DNA of 64,000 bases, taken from assembly GCA_932521035.1 (NCBI GenBank), contig OW051497.1, forward strand, positions 11,966,001 to 12,030,000, given 5' to 3'. Made by a program: the position numbers and the translations under genes. The DNA is from Oscheius dolichura (taxonomy: Eukaryota; Nematoda; Chromadorea; Rhabditida; Rhabditidae). Positions within the stretch are counted from its first letter, which is position 1. Each line of letters starts with the position of its first letter. This document shows positions 12,576-26,341 of this stretch, piece by piece. Under the pieces are notes generated by a model. The model saw only the letters and a list, made by a program, of their open reading frames with translations. It did not search any database and was not told the DNA's origin.

Positions 12576-15500
12576 ATGGCAGAAGTTACAGACATTTCCC
12601 ATATTATGCAGCAACTACAGCAAAGTTCGTCGACACCTTTGTCTGAAAGCTCACCCCCTGGTACGAATGGTCTGCTGCCTAATGGAAAGAAAACCAAAGG
12701 TACAGTCACCACAAAAGAGGTCATACAATGACGACGCTTTTAGGACGGGTGAAGATAAAGATGGAATATATTGGTAATAAGCTCCGCAGATACACGACAT
12801 TTAGTAAAAGAAAAACGGGTATTATGAAGAAAGTAAGGCCGCTGTGAAATGCTGCTAATCGCTAATTTAGGCTTATGAACTTTCTACACTTACGGGAACT
12901 CAAGTAATGCTTCTAGTCGCCTCCGAGACAGGCCACGTTTATACATATGCCACAAAGAAATTACAACCAATGATTGGGTCAGAAGTCGGGAAAAATCTCA
13001 TCCAGAACTGTCTCAATGCTCCAGGAGGTGAGAAATCGCTTTCTATTGGGGGGATCCCTCTAATGGCCGCCGTCTTTCCCAATCCGCTGCCGGTCGGCAA
13101 TTTGTTTCCCATCGCACTTTTTCTGAACTCGGAAGACAATCAATGCAGATCAAATGGCGTCTGTACTTATATGAGGGGCGTTCTGGAAGCAGCTACAGTA
13201 GTCCCATGAATGGCCCGAAAAACCAGTTGTCCTCATTTGACACACTTCTTTGCCTGACCTAGACCGCAATAACTGGTCATAAGGAGGGTGCGGGGTGTGC
13301 ATGCCCCAGACGGCATCCCATTGTAAAGTTAACAACACTTTGGGAAGTGATCAGCTGTCCTTTCGAGAGAAGGATCTTTCCCAAAGATATACCCTCGCTA
13401 TCTCTCAAAACAGGCCCGTTTCGTCACATGTCACAGACGGCAGAACTTGAGTAAATAACTTCTTCTTACTTGAGCTGCGGCAACAAACATTTATAGAAAC
13501 CGATCAGCTTATTTCCCATTTTCAGAGGGGACCGATCTCCAACCGTCCAGGACAGAATTCACATTTGAGACAGCCGGTTCCCCCGCCCAGTCACGGAAAC
13601 GGAAGATAAACGATGGATTTGACCCCACTACTGTGAGTTTTTTCTCCTTCTTTGGCAGCCGTCTGGAAGGGGTTACGGTAGAATCTATTTACCTTTCTGG
13701 TTGAAGGCCCCGCCTACTTCCGCGTTTGGAGATTGCCATTGGTGCACTAGCCACTTAAACGCTGTCGAGGGGGGTGTTGGCTCTCTCCCCCTTTTTATGG
13801 TCGGTCCCCTACGTATGGGCATCTGGCAGCCATAACACCCGTCAAAGGGTAATACATCACAGAAGTTGGGGCTGGGCTGTAAAAAGCTCCGCATCTGGTC
13901 ATTTACAGAATCGGTCGGCCGGTCGGTCAAAGTCTGTGAGAATGCACAAATGGCATTTTATGGATATTCATTTCTGGCCGACCATATGTGCAGCCCTGCG
14001 CTGTGAGGATGTTTATCCCGGCGGACGGGCTTTTACGGCGGAAGTTCGTCTTTAAACTCCGTTTGGAAAGCGGCAAGATCTTGGGGATGGAGTGGGGGAT
14101 GGCTCGGTTTCTGTTCAGCTATGTCTCTGTTGTCTTTTTGACAAAAAATCCTCTGAAAACACGAGCTTCCGCCCCCCTAACACGACTGTTCCCAACCTGG
14201 AAAACAAATTAGGACAGAGGGGAGAGCCGGGCCAACCAACTGCCACTGGGAAGATCCTTTAATGATCAAAACAAATCCGGGGGCAAAATAATTAGTTGCC
14301 ACGGATCGATGATATTTCCCTTCTTTCGGCAGCAGTACTTCAATCAACTCCTCTCGCAAATAGGGGGAACTGTTTGCCTTTGCTGTCGTCGCCTGAAACA
14401 AGAGGGAGAAGGGGACCGAGTGTCGCACGATTTCCATATGCAAAGATACGTTAGACAGGGTGGCGATAGGTTCCAAGCTGTCTTCCTTCTCCTATTTCGG
14501 GATCAGATACGGCTGGGACTATAGGATCCGAATTTCATTACACTCTATTTTTCGAGACACCGGTGACACCGGCATATGGCCGGCGGGCGTCCGTAAAAGG
14601 TTGAGTGTAATGTCGTTTCGTTTCCGGCGATGGGCATCTCACGCAACGGAGGCTACGGAATTGTCTGCCCTCTCTAGGATCTCCTCCATCTCTGACGGCT
14701 GCCATTACAGCACCTCTCTCCCCCTGACGAGTTCCAAATAGCAGCTTACACTAAAATGGCAGTGTAAAGCTCTTTTGGGAGAGAGCCATCCCCCTGCGTC
14801 TCGTGCATATAAGGAACGGGCGGCCTATCCTTGGATTAAAATGAAAAAAAACGGCATCTACAGTATTACACCAGCCCGCTCCAGACTTTCCCAGGCAAAA
14901 AACTAAGTGGGAGAGAGACGTGTCTATTTGGTCAGCCTAGAATTCTTTACGGAAGCTTCCGCCGTAGTTTCCATGTGTGCCGTCGCGCAAATCACTCACT
15001 GCTTTTCCGGAAAAGAGACCGGAACCGGTCGGCGCTTCTCTATCCTCGGTCTCTTTCTCGTCAGCACTCTCTTGCTGTGTTTAGCCAGTGCCGCAGGATG
15101 GGAACACTTGCCTCGAAAGGTGGCTTCAGCTCAACGGGAAAGATTGATTACACAAAGGGGAAATAGTACAGGGTTCACTTGGCATACGTGAAAAATGTAA
15201 AGAGCAGATATTTCAGGCCAGCATAGCCAGCTTCTTGCCCACGATGGTCAGTTCCTCAATGTTCAGCAATTTTAATGAAGAGGACTATAACCAGGTGCTT
15301 AGGGAGCCTGAAAAGAGAGCAACTCTTTTTTCAGACCGGTGACTCAGGAGACGACACTGATAGCGAAGAGCCTAGTGAAACAGGAAAGGAAGAATCTCAG
15401 ATTGAAGACATCATGAAAGGAAATGCCAGCTTACCGTCTGTAAGCGCTTTGGATACTATCAAGGAGGCTCTGAGAGCAGCTGCCAGCAATCGGCAACAGT

Positions 15501-16102
15501 TGAAAAAGAAGTCTCCTTCTTTGGCCAAAGCAGCACCGGGTACTCCAGCCTTTATTGCGCCTTTCCTGCTACAAGGTAAGTAGACAACCTTTCCCTGTGA
15601 ATGCTCTCTTTCGCACGTCTCCCCTTCTTCTCTTCTATTACCCGGTTTCTAGGCCTAACCAGTTCACCCACTAACCATGGCACAATGTTCCAACTCCCCC
15701 AGGGATGTGTATACACGAACAGCAATGGCAGTTCTCCCGAAGGTAATACTTGTGATCACTAATAGCACTTCTTCCTCTTCTTTAATTAAACATATAATTC
15801 CATTTTCAGGAGGAGCCAACGGCCTCGGAGCCAATGGAATGTTCATGAATTCGGCTAAAACAGCTGATGAGGCCACAGCTGCCAACCCACTCCTTTCCTT
15901 CCCCTTCCAATTCAATCTTCAACAGGTGAGACTGATCAGTGATTATTGCGGAGTGACGTTAGATCAGCTGGAGACCGCCCAACTGCTTTTGACGAGCATT
16001 GCGAAAGAGAGAGAGGGAGAGAGTGAGAAAAGAAAAATGTTATTTTTACAGATGCTGGAGTCTGCCGCCTTGGGAGCACAAATCGCCAGCTCATCCGAAT
16101 AA
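12576..16102 (+). CDS. SRF: Serum response factor (MADS-box transcription factor)
   Basis: SRF binds CArG boxes and drives muscle and cytoskeletal genes (UNC-120 in C. elegans). Exons 12576-12699, 12744-12832, 12871-13027, 13526-13632, 15217-15294, 15335-15575, 15810-15925 and 16052-16102 join in frame to 320 residues. The MADS box starts at about residue 42: GRVKIKMEYIGNKLRRYTTF, SKRKTGIMKKAYELSTLTGTQ and LLVASETGHVYTYATKKLQP. The SRF-type SAM extension follows (IGSEVGKNLIQNCLNAP). The KLRRYTTFSKRK and ETGHVYTYA spacing is SRF rather than MEF2. The C-terminal half is acidic, then Ser/Ala/Gln-rich, as expected for an activation region. A 40-nt exon-like segment at 15703-15742 is left out because it breaks the frame. 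Confidence 0.95.
13633..15216. other. Long SRF intron
   Basis: The intron runs from GTGAGT at 13633 to TTTCAG before 15217 and splits the DNA-binding region from the activation region. No exon or mobile element was recognised inside it. Confidence 0.5.
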
Positions 16103-16649
16103 TAATCTTCTTTCCCTCCTCAGCCACTTCTCAAGATATTTCCATGACGTCGCTAACCATCACTTTCTACGATGCATACAGCTTTACTCAGTTCATAGCC
16201 TGACAAAGCATGTGGTCTATATCGTTTCCGGTAGCTTATCCTGGGTAGTGTTTATCCAGAAGACTTTCTTGTCTTGTTTCATATAGACTAGTTCCCCCAC
16301 ATTTTTTTTCTGCCTTTGACACTTGTGAATATATTCGTGCCTTTTTCAAGTATCCTACAGTTGTCATTATTTCTGGTGCCTTAGTGGAATAATAAAACGA
16401 CTCGCCTCCCAAATGGGCGTGACTGTTATTTGATTAAAAGAGAAGATCAGACCGGGCGGTAACTTCCTCATTGAGTTCTAGTTTCGAAATTTTGATCGTC
16501 TGTGCCCCCCTCGATGCTTAGTGATATCAAAAAGTATCTACTTCTGTCGTTTCATCCCGTAATTGGGTGGACCGGGTGAAATGGATTAGACTCAAACATA
16601 TATAACAAGCGACCTGCCATTCCAACACACCCTCTCGCTGTTGGCAACG
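16103..16649. other. Intergenic between SRF and a secreted protein gene
   Basis: It contains an AATAATAAAACG stretch near 16390, a plausible poly(A) signal region for SRF, and the promoter of the secreted protein gene with TATATAA at about 16597. No gene seen. Confidence 0.5.
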
Positions 16650-17285
16650 ATGCGCTGTGTCCTTGTATTAACGTTGGTTTCAATGGCTTTCTGCCAAAAT
16701 ATGACACAGCCGGCAGTCAAAAGATTCTTTAAATATTGCACATCAGCAGCTCTCACCACGGTGAGGAGTGTATCGTATGGAGTTTAAGAAGTTTTTAGGC
16801 AACCAAGAACCTCAACTCTGCCAGAAACGTGACACTGTGCAATAATGTTTGTGCGAACTTTGCCGCTTCAAAAGACTTTGTAACGTCGTCTTTAAGCTTA
16901 GAATAATATTGTTAAGCTTCCTGCCGGAACTAAGACAACTGCCAATGATCCCGTAGCCAAGCCAGACGGGGCTAAAACAGCCTGCCAAAAGTTCTGTGCC
17001 CACCGTGCCTCTCTGAGGAAATACATCGACTTCCAATTTGCCGACCTTGGAACGACCTACTTCACAGCTAATAAGGCTGCCGAGATCAAGTCGCTCTTCT
17101 TCAAAATTGACAAATCGGACAACAACAACATTACCAAAACTATCCCTGATTTCATGGCCCAAGCGCTGAACTTGGTCTCTGCCGCCAAGCAGACTGTTCT
17201 TACTGATGCCGTGAAGAAGAACGCCAACAACTTTGCCCAAAAGTTCCCTGCAGATGCCAACAATGTGTTCAGTTACGTGTATTGA
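16650..17285 (+). CDS. Small secreted cysteine-containing protein, member 1 of a tandem pair
   Basis: Three exons, 16650-16760, 16799-16879 and 16917-17285, all phase 0 with 37-38 nt introns, give 185 residues. The start (MRCVLVLTLVSMAFCQ) is a signal peptide ending near residue 15. The mature part has cysteines in KYCTSA, LCNNVCANF and ACQKFCAHRAS. The region from ACQKFC through RKYIDFQF and AAEIKSLFFKIDK aligns with the next gene (DCTNYF, QRYVNYLF, SAELKSMFWNQDK), so the two are paralogs. A TATATAA motif lies about 50 nt upstream. I do not recognise the family; a nematode-type secreted protein is the likeliest description. Confidence 0.82.
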
Positions 17286-18037
17286 CCAGTGAGAATAAAC
17301 ATAATTGTGACAAGTTTTATCTGGCTATGATGAAAAAAAAACAGACGGGGATCAGTTCATCGAAGATATCTCGTTAGAAGCAAACAGAGCATATTGTATT
17401 TATGTTCTACAGCGGGAAAGGAACAGCACTCCGAGGCATTTGGGTTAACTAGCATTTCCTTTTATAGTGGTAGAGAGGAGACTAGAACGAAATGATACTG
17501 AGCAATGAAACACGGTATTGGAAAGCAACCCTTTTCAATGTTTCAATCATAAACACTGCCTTTTCTTTCTTTGAACCGGACACGTTTGCAAATGAGAAGC
17601 TGCGTCTACCTGCCATTTCCTTCGTTTTCCTCCTTTCCGCCTAAAGAGATTCAAGCCTGGTGACTCAAATCATAAATTCTACCTGACCGAGGAACGCTCC
17701 GAAGCTGGCCGTAAAGAGCACTTTTGAGCTTCTGGTCTTGGGCATACGGTAGCTCTAAACTTTCTTTTGAAAGCGGATGAAGAGTAAAAAGAGGAACTGA
17801 TAAAAAATAAGCAAAGAACAGCAGATTTTATGAACACTATGTACATTCGATCTCCACGTGATTCATCAATTTTTGACGCTAACGAGTTTGATCCCTCTCG
17901 TCGGGTGCAAAGACGGGATCGTGCACCTATAGATAATGGGCTTGGTTCACCCCGCCATTGTAGAACATATCCCCCTGTTCGCAGATTGATCTGATCCTTT
18001 CCCTCTCCGAGTTCCTCTCTAGCCTGGCGCTCTTAGA
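17286..18037. other. Intergenic between two secreted-protein paralogs
   Basis: GAATAAAC right after the first gene's stop is a likely poly(A) signal. The remainder should hold the promoter of the second paralog. No gene seen. Confidence 0.5.
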
Positions 18038-18913
18038 ATGTTCTGGGTATTTCTCCTACTATCCTTCGGCATCTTGGTCGACTGCCAGAAACAGCAATGG
18101 CAGGTTGTGACGAAGTCTTCCATACGAGTCTTCTTCCCTTCTGTCACAACCAGCCAGGTTAGTAGAAGTTCTACTTCTTCTAAAACTATTTCAGGTGCAA
18201 GCAGTCAAGCTTGCCCATGGGTTACCTGCAGTGATTTCTCTCTGTGAAGATATGGCTAGTAGGGCTGATCAAGGGGTAATACGATCGAATATTAGCAATT
18301 TTTCTTTAGTGCTTTGACCAATGTTTACCATATGGATATAACAGTTCTATGGCTCAAACGGATTGTACGAATTATTTCAACCACAGACTGTCACTTCAAC
18401 GATACGTCAATTATCTGTTCAAAGAGTTGGCTATCAACTATTTGACCAGGTTTAAATCCGCTGAGGTAGGCGGGTTACTGTAAAGGTATAGAAACATTTT
18501 CAGTTGAAATCCATGTTTTGGAACCAGGACAAGAAATCTTTGAATCAGTTCGATGTGACCTACTGTGCGTTTCTGTATGAGGCGGAGACGTTGGTAGGCT
18601 AATTTTATGACTATTTTCTTCGTTAAAAACGTTTGTTACTATTAACTGAGAGTGCTTTCCAGATATTTGGAACTAACCGGGCTAAATTCTTTGAGCAAAA
18701 TGTGAATATCTCCCAGGCATATAAGTCATACTCCCTGAATGACTACTACAACGTCTTCTTCTACAGACTGTCGATAGATACAGGCTATCCGATTGCAGAC
18801 GCGGCTGATGTAAGTAGACCTCTCTAATACACGAACAACCATTTTAGAATTGTCTTTATAATTTCGGACAACGATGGGGATTCGGCAGCTATGCGTCTCA
18901 ATTCGTTGGATAG
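18038..18913 (+). CDS. Secreted cysteine-containing protein, member 2 of a tandem pair
   Basis: Six exons, all phase 0: 18038-18157, 18195-18275, 18310-18465, 18504-18593, 18663-18809 and 18848-18913. They give 219 residues. The start MFWVFLLLSFGILVDCQ is a signal peptide. The mature protein has cysteines in SLCEDMA, GCFDQC, TDCTNYF, TYCAFLY and NCLYNF and many aromatic residues, and it has no transmembrane segment. The central part aligns with the upstream gene: HRLSLQRYVNYLF against HRASLRKYIDFQF, and KSAELKSMFWNQDK against KAAEIKSLFFKIDK. The uniform phase-0 introns and same orientation support origin by tandem duplication. Function unknown. Confidence 0.85.
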
Positions 18914-19319
18914 AGATCAATGGAGGATCAATAAATATTATGCTGTTGTTTGAAGTTATTATGCCGACAGTGTGTCTACTTTGAAGGGTATTTGGGTCTA
19001 AACCTGGATCAGAAGGGGATAGTTGTAGAATCTTAATCTTGATCTGCCTTCCATTAGATGATTAAAATGATGGCGACCCTTTAAATAGACAGAAACCTTC
19101 AATTTAGAGCATTCGACGTCTGGTAATTTAGACAAGGAAGGCGTAAATAATTGATCAGGTCTTCTTCTTCGTTGTTTTGGTCCATCCAGTTCCGCTTGTT
19201 ATAATTACTAGCCCTTGTAGTCTCTCTGACTTCTTCCTTTACGGGCGACCATTTCCGACGAGAATAATAGTGGCGTATCCGAAACGGACCAGCATTTAAG
19301 CGCCCCGATTTGCTTATTT
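18914..19319. other. Intergenic, no gene seen
   Basis: AT-rich spacer after the second secreted-protein gene, holding the presumed promoter of the orphan gene starting at 19320. No features recognised. Confidence 0.4.
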
Positions 19320-20092
19320 ATGGAGTCACTAACCAACTATCCGAAGCTGCACTTACCTCTGCGGCCAGCTGTCCTTGAGCCTCCTCCCAAATTCAATGTT
19401 ATGGAAACCTTAATGACGTGATGCCTAGGTGCGCGACCGGAAGAGGCGGTCGATGTTTTCGGCCTGGCTCCAGAATCAACGACGTGCACCCCAAGAAAAA
19501 GCCCTCGTGCCGGAAAGATATTTACGTCAAACAGAAACGTTCAAACTCTCCTTCCTTCCGAAAATTCAGCGCCCTACGGTTTCGCACAGTGGCTTGAAGC
19601 ATTTCACCACACCAATAAGGTAAGTCTTGTTCTATTGAACCTTCCAAATCACGTGGTCTGACAACATAGTCCGAAAAAATGTATCCTCTTCCAATATTGT
19701 ATCATTAAACCTCGTCCGTCAAGGCAGTCCACCCCTGTTTAATGAGTAGTCAGCTAATCCGCTTACCTCTCTCTGGTAATGCCACTGGATACCTGAGACC
19801 TCCTTTCCACAAATCCCACATGCAGGCTCGCCCCCTTTGCCAATCTAGAAGCCTCCCTTCATTTTCACCTACGAGGTATCGGCTTGACTCTAATAAGGAG
19901 CGGTAGGTGTACAAAAGCCAAAAATATCCTGTGGAAACATTCGGACGTTGCTGGGTTATGGGATCTTAGCAACGACGTTTGTGGACTCGTCACTAAATCC
20001 TATTTTTCAGGAAGACTGGTATGGTCTCGGTAGCCTCCAATAGTGTGGAGGCTATGATCGTGATGGAGAACAATCTCTTCTTCAGGGGGTGA
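19320..20092 (+). CDS. Small basic orphan protein
   Basis: A three-exon model, 19320-19397, 19429-19619 and 20011-20092, gives 116 residues with consistent phase. It starts MESLTNYPKLHLPLRPA and ends ENNLFFRG. Exon 2 is basic (VRDRKRRSMFSAWLQNQRR) and ends in a strong GTAAGT donor; exon 3 starts after TATTTTTCAG. There is no signal peptide or membrane segment. The first intron in this model is only 31 nt, shorter than others in the window. A donor 27 nt upstream (GCT|GTCCTT) would also keep frame, so exon 1 may be shorter. I do not recognise the family. Confidence 0.5.
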
Positions 20093-23002
<2,910 letters not shown>

Positions 23003-23639
23003 CTCTATGTACTTTTAAATCACACGTTCATATAAACATTATCGAAATCGAGCCGGAGGTGTTCATGGGTCAAATCCTACGACCCGACCCCCCATGCTTC
23101 CTTCCGGACGGTACTCATCCTCGGGTGGGTTGTTCTTCAACAGCAACTTCCAGGGTTGTCCCCAACGACTCTGGGTCACTTTCCCAACTGCTCGGATGGA
23201 CGCTCCCTAGCGTTCTGGATCTCTCCCCGCCGGCTTCTTTATAACACGAGGTTCTCCTGTGTTCTCCTACAACCCGAGACGTTCTCTCGTGTTATCCCCT
23301 CCTCATGACATTCTCCCGTCTCCAGCAGTGCCCGTCCTGGCTCAAGTTAGGAAGGAGAAATGACAGCGGCAACCGTTCAATGGTTGGTCCCAAGGGGAAA
23401 TGAAATGAGTCTCGCGGGCGAACGAAGATTGTCTCCGACTAGATGTCAACAACGGTAGCTAATAGGAGGGGGACGCAGGAACTTTGTTTTGTCAAAACAA
23501 AACAACAAAGTTCCGGTCTATATTTGGTCTATTCCGGCTACCCAAAACAAAGTTCCGGCTACCTTTGGTGGACATTGCGCCGTTTTATTTTATGGTGTAC
23601 AATGAATTTCTTTTGAATAATGTCGCTCAGATGTGTAGT
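23003..23639. repeat. Repeat-rich spacer with a short inverted repeat
   Basis: After CDKL the sequence loses coding character. At 23478-23514, GGAACTTTGTTTTG is followed within a few bases by its near-complement, and CAAAACAAAGTTCC recurs at 23543-23556. This lies just beyond the 3' end of the MULE remnant and could be a terminal inverted repeat or an unrelated hairpin. Confidence 0.4.
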
Positions 23640-24660
23640 GTCGGAATAAAGCGGGTCATCTTGTCCAAATAGGCATATATCTGCTCGCGTGTAATATTTC
23701 GAATTCCTGACTCTTTCATCAAATTAAAAAAGCCTTTCATCACCGCTTCAATAGCATCTCTTCTTTCTTGGTCTGGTTTCCGGAGACAACTGCTTTACTC
23801 ACAATTTTCAATTCGTTGTACGCACGGTAGGACATGTCATTTATGACACTCAATAGCTTTTTGAGAGTTGGGTTCCGGGCTCCCAAGGTGCTCAAAATAC
23901 GATTAGAAAAATAGTTTGTCCTTTTTGCTTTTTACCTACCTGTGATAGTTTTCGGCGAGGTTAGTCGTCCTGTTCTCCATTATCATAAATTTATTCCATT
24001 TCTTTTCGTATTGACCTCTCATTCAATTGGAAGTAAAATGCGTTATATAATCGGAAATAGCCTTCTGTCCCTCCATGCTGACCGTTTGTGGCGGTTGAAG
24101 TAGTCCGGTTAGTTGAATATATTCCTAAAAATGCGCATATTTGTAAAATAACTGATTTTACTTGTGGGAAGAAGATGAGAGCTATCATTCTCCGGAAACT
24201 CAGCTTCCTTCTCCACTTTCATTACGTCATTGAGGAGGCCGCTATTATTTCTAAGCCACCATCATCTCTCTCGCATGATGGTAGGCGCATCCTTCATGCA
24301 ATGCCTCGGGGAAGACCTGGGGGCGTGTGTTAGCAACAAAAACAAACCTACTTTAAGTGAAGCATTAATTGAGGCCTTTTCAAAATTAGTTAAAAAACAC
24401 AGCGATGACATGTCATATCCTACTATTTCAAGCTGATTTCGAAGAGCCTTATACATCGGGAGATAGGATTCGGTAGTCTTGGAGGCAATAATATAATTTA
24501 CGAGGGGAACGCAGATTCCTGTTGGACTGACTCCGTTTATCGTATACAGTTGTCCTCGGTCACCCACTTCCCGGGGGGCGACTGAGTGGCATCCATCAGA
24601 AACGAAAGTTTTTACGTCTAAAGATATTTGTACCGTTTCATTGGCTTCTACACCATTGCA
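23640..24660 (-). pseudogene. Degraded MULE-type DNA transposase
   Basis: The - strand shows, in order, blocks typical of MULE transposases of invertebrate (FLYWCH-associated) elements. These are VSDGCHSVAP...QLYTINGV, PLVNYIIASKTTESYLPMYK and LTNFEKASINA near 24400-24600; VFPEALHEGCAYHH in a different frame near 24290-24330; ENRTTNLAENYHR followed by a GTAGGT donor near 23940-23980; and NFFSNRILSTLGARNPTLKK near 23850-23930. The frame changes between blocks and stops interrupt it, so the copy is broken. The pattern (DGTF-like start, FEKA, GC-x-H, TTNxxENYHR) is that of the MULE domain. No intact N-terminal zinc finger was found. Confidence 0.75.
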
Positions 24661-26341
24661 CCCATCATACTGTCCCTAGTGCCGGTCTACATATGGAAAA
24701 TGTACTTATCTTGTTACGGTGAGCGGTTATAGTGTTGTTTATACTTCCTAGATGCTCCCTTGCAACACGGGCTCGTAGAAATGATCAACCAAACAAATCC
24801 TACCTCTGATGAAAGCATAAAAGGCTTCGCCACAGCTTATATTACACTTAAAAGGAGTGGAAAAACATTTCTTCTGCACGCATATCTGGGAATAAGAGCT
24901 GTTGTTAAAATGATGAACCTGATGCTAGTCGTCCTAATCCATTGCAAGATGAACCTTCCCGCAAATTGGCTGTTAATGGTTTGAACGCTAGTGTAAACAG
25001 GGAAAATTTATTCAGAAGTACTACATATTCACCGGAAGCTCAACTAACATCGCGGTGCAGTACTTCCCATTCAACGTTGTTTGCATGTGTACAACTGCGA
25101 AGAACGGAGCCTTCTTGGCGATGGACGTCAATTGTGAATTAAATGCAAATGAAGTCAATGAGGAAGCCATTATGTACTACTTGTAAGTTATGAGGTCTTC
25201 CCGGTATTCGTTTCCATTCGCGAGGAGTTCATTCTACGATCTTTTTTGTCCAGCGTTGGTTGCCCATTAAGGCGACTTTCTGACTTGTCGAAACTTATCG
25301 AAATCTGTCGAGACCTGTTAAATCCCCAAATCTCATGGGAAGGCAAATTCGAGTTTGGTCAATACTTGGCGAGACCTGTCGAGACCTGTTTATTTATTTA
25401 TTTATTTTCAATCACAATCGTATCATATATCATATTTGCGGACACGGTGATTCTTGCTGAAAAGCTGCTTCTGCGCAACACTGCTCCAATTTGCACCTAG
25501 TTCTGCTTGGAACTCGTCTCTCCATCTCATTCGAGGTCTTCCCGGTATTCGTATTCATTCGCGAGGAGTCCATTCTACGTATCTTCAGTGAAAGGGGTGT
25601 TGACCGGCTTCTTAGGAATTGATGATAATTATTGAAGGCGCTCCATGCTGCTTGAATTCTTCTGCTGATTTCTTTTCCTTAGTTGACTTCGAAGGAGATG
25701 ATCTGACTTAGATAGATGAAGTCGTTGCAGTTGGCTATGGTCGAGACCTGTTAAATCCCCAAATCTCATGGGAAGGCCAATCCGAGTTTGGTCAAGACTT
25801 GTCGAACTCTGTCGAGACCTGTCGAGACTTGTCAAATCCCCAAATCTCAAGCTTTTCGGAACATTGGTGCTGGTGAAAATTAACGAGACCTGTTGGTTGC
25901 ATTGGTGATAGGAGCAACTGTCTGCTGGATGGATGGAAGCGGAGCTCAGCGACGCAGTTTTCCATACATTTTCGTCAGTGAAGCATGTTGAAAGTACACC
26001 ATAAACCTCGACACGTTCAACGGTTTCGTTAACTTCCGTGCTCATATTATTAAATTATTGTATGCAAGTGGCATTACCTACCCCAGGTGTCAACTGTACC
26101 ATTTTCTTCAAACACCTCTTCGAAGGTGAATCAGACACTGCTTTATCGTATTGCCATCGGGTCCTTGTGATTAATGCCCTTTTCGTTCCCGATCGTGTGA
26201 TAAACCTCTTTTTCAGTAGCGTCTCAATACTTTAGGTCACTTTTCAGATAAAAATAGAATGACCTCAAATACATTTGTGCTCTTCTCTGTATAAATATAA
26301 TGTCATTATAGGCGAATATTAGAGCGGCCGCCCAGCCTTCT
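24661..26341. repeat. Repeat region between MULE remnant and GPCR gene
   Basis: Two sets of direct repeats can be read. GAGGTCTTCCCGGTATTCG with flanks occurs near 25191 and 25531. A block containing TCGAGACCTGTTAAATCCCC and CAAATCTCATGGGAAGGC occurs near 25305-25360 and 25740-25780, with shorter GTCGAGACCTGT units repeated between. A TTTATTTATTTATTTATTT microsatellite lies at 25388-25408. No complete gene is visible. The short in-frame run at 24760-24984 (+) has a KRSGKTFLLHAY stretch but nothing else. Confidence 0.55.

Noticed and set aside
15677-16102. Continuous 141-codon + strand frame at the end of SRF
   Set aside because: It reads through splice signals; only 15810-15925 and 16052-16102 are exons in the SRF frame.
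24760-25142. Possible FLYWCH zinc finger (KRSGKTFLLHAY) on the + strand
   Set aside because: Only the first few residues resemble FLYWCH; the Trp-Cys and His-x-His parts are absent, and it is on the opposite strand to the MULE remnant.
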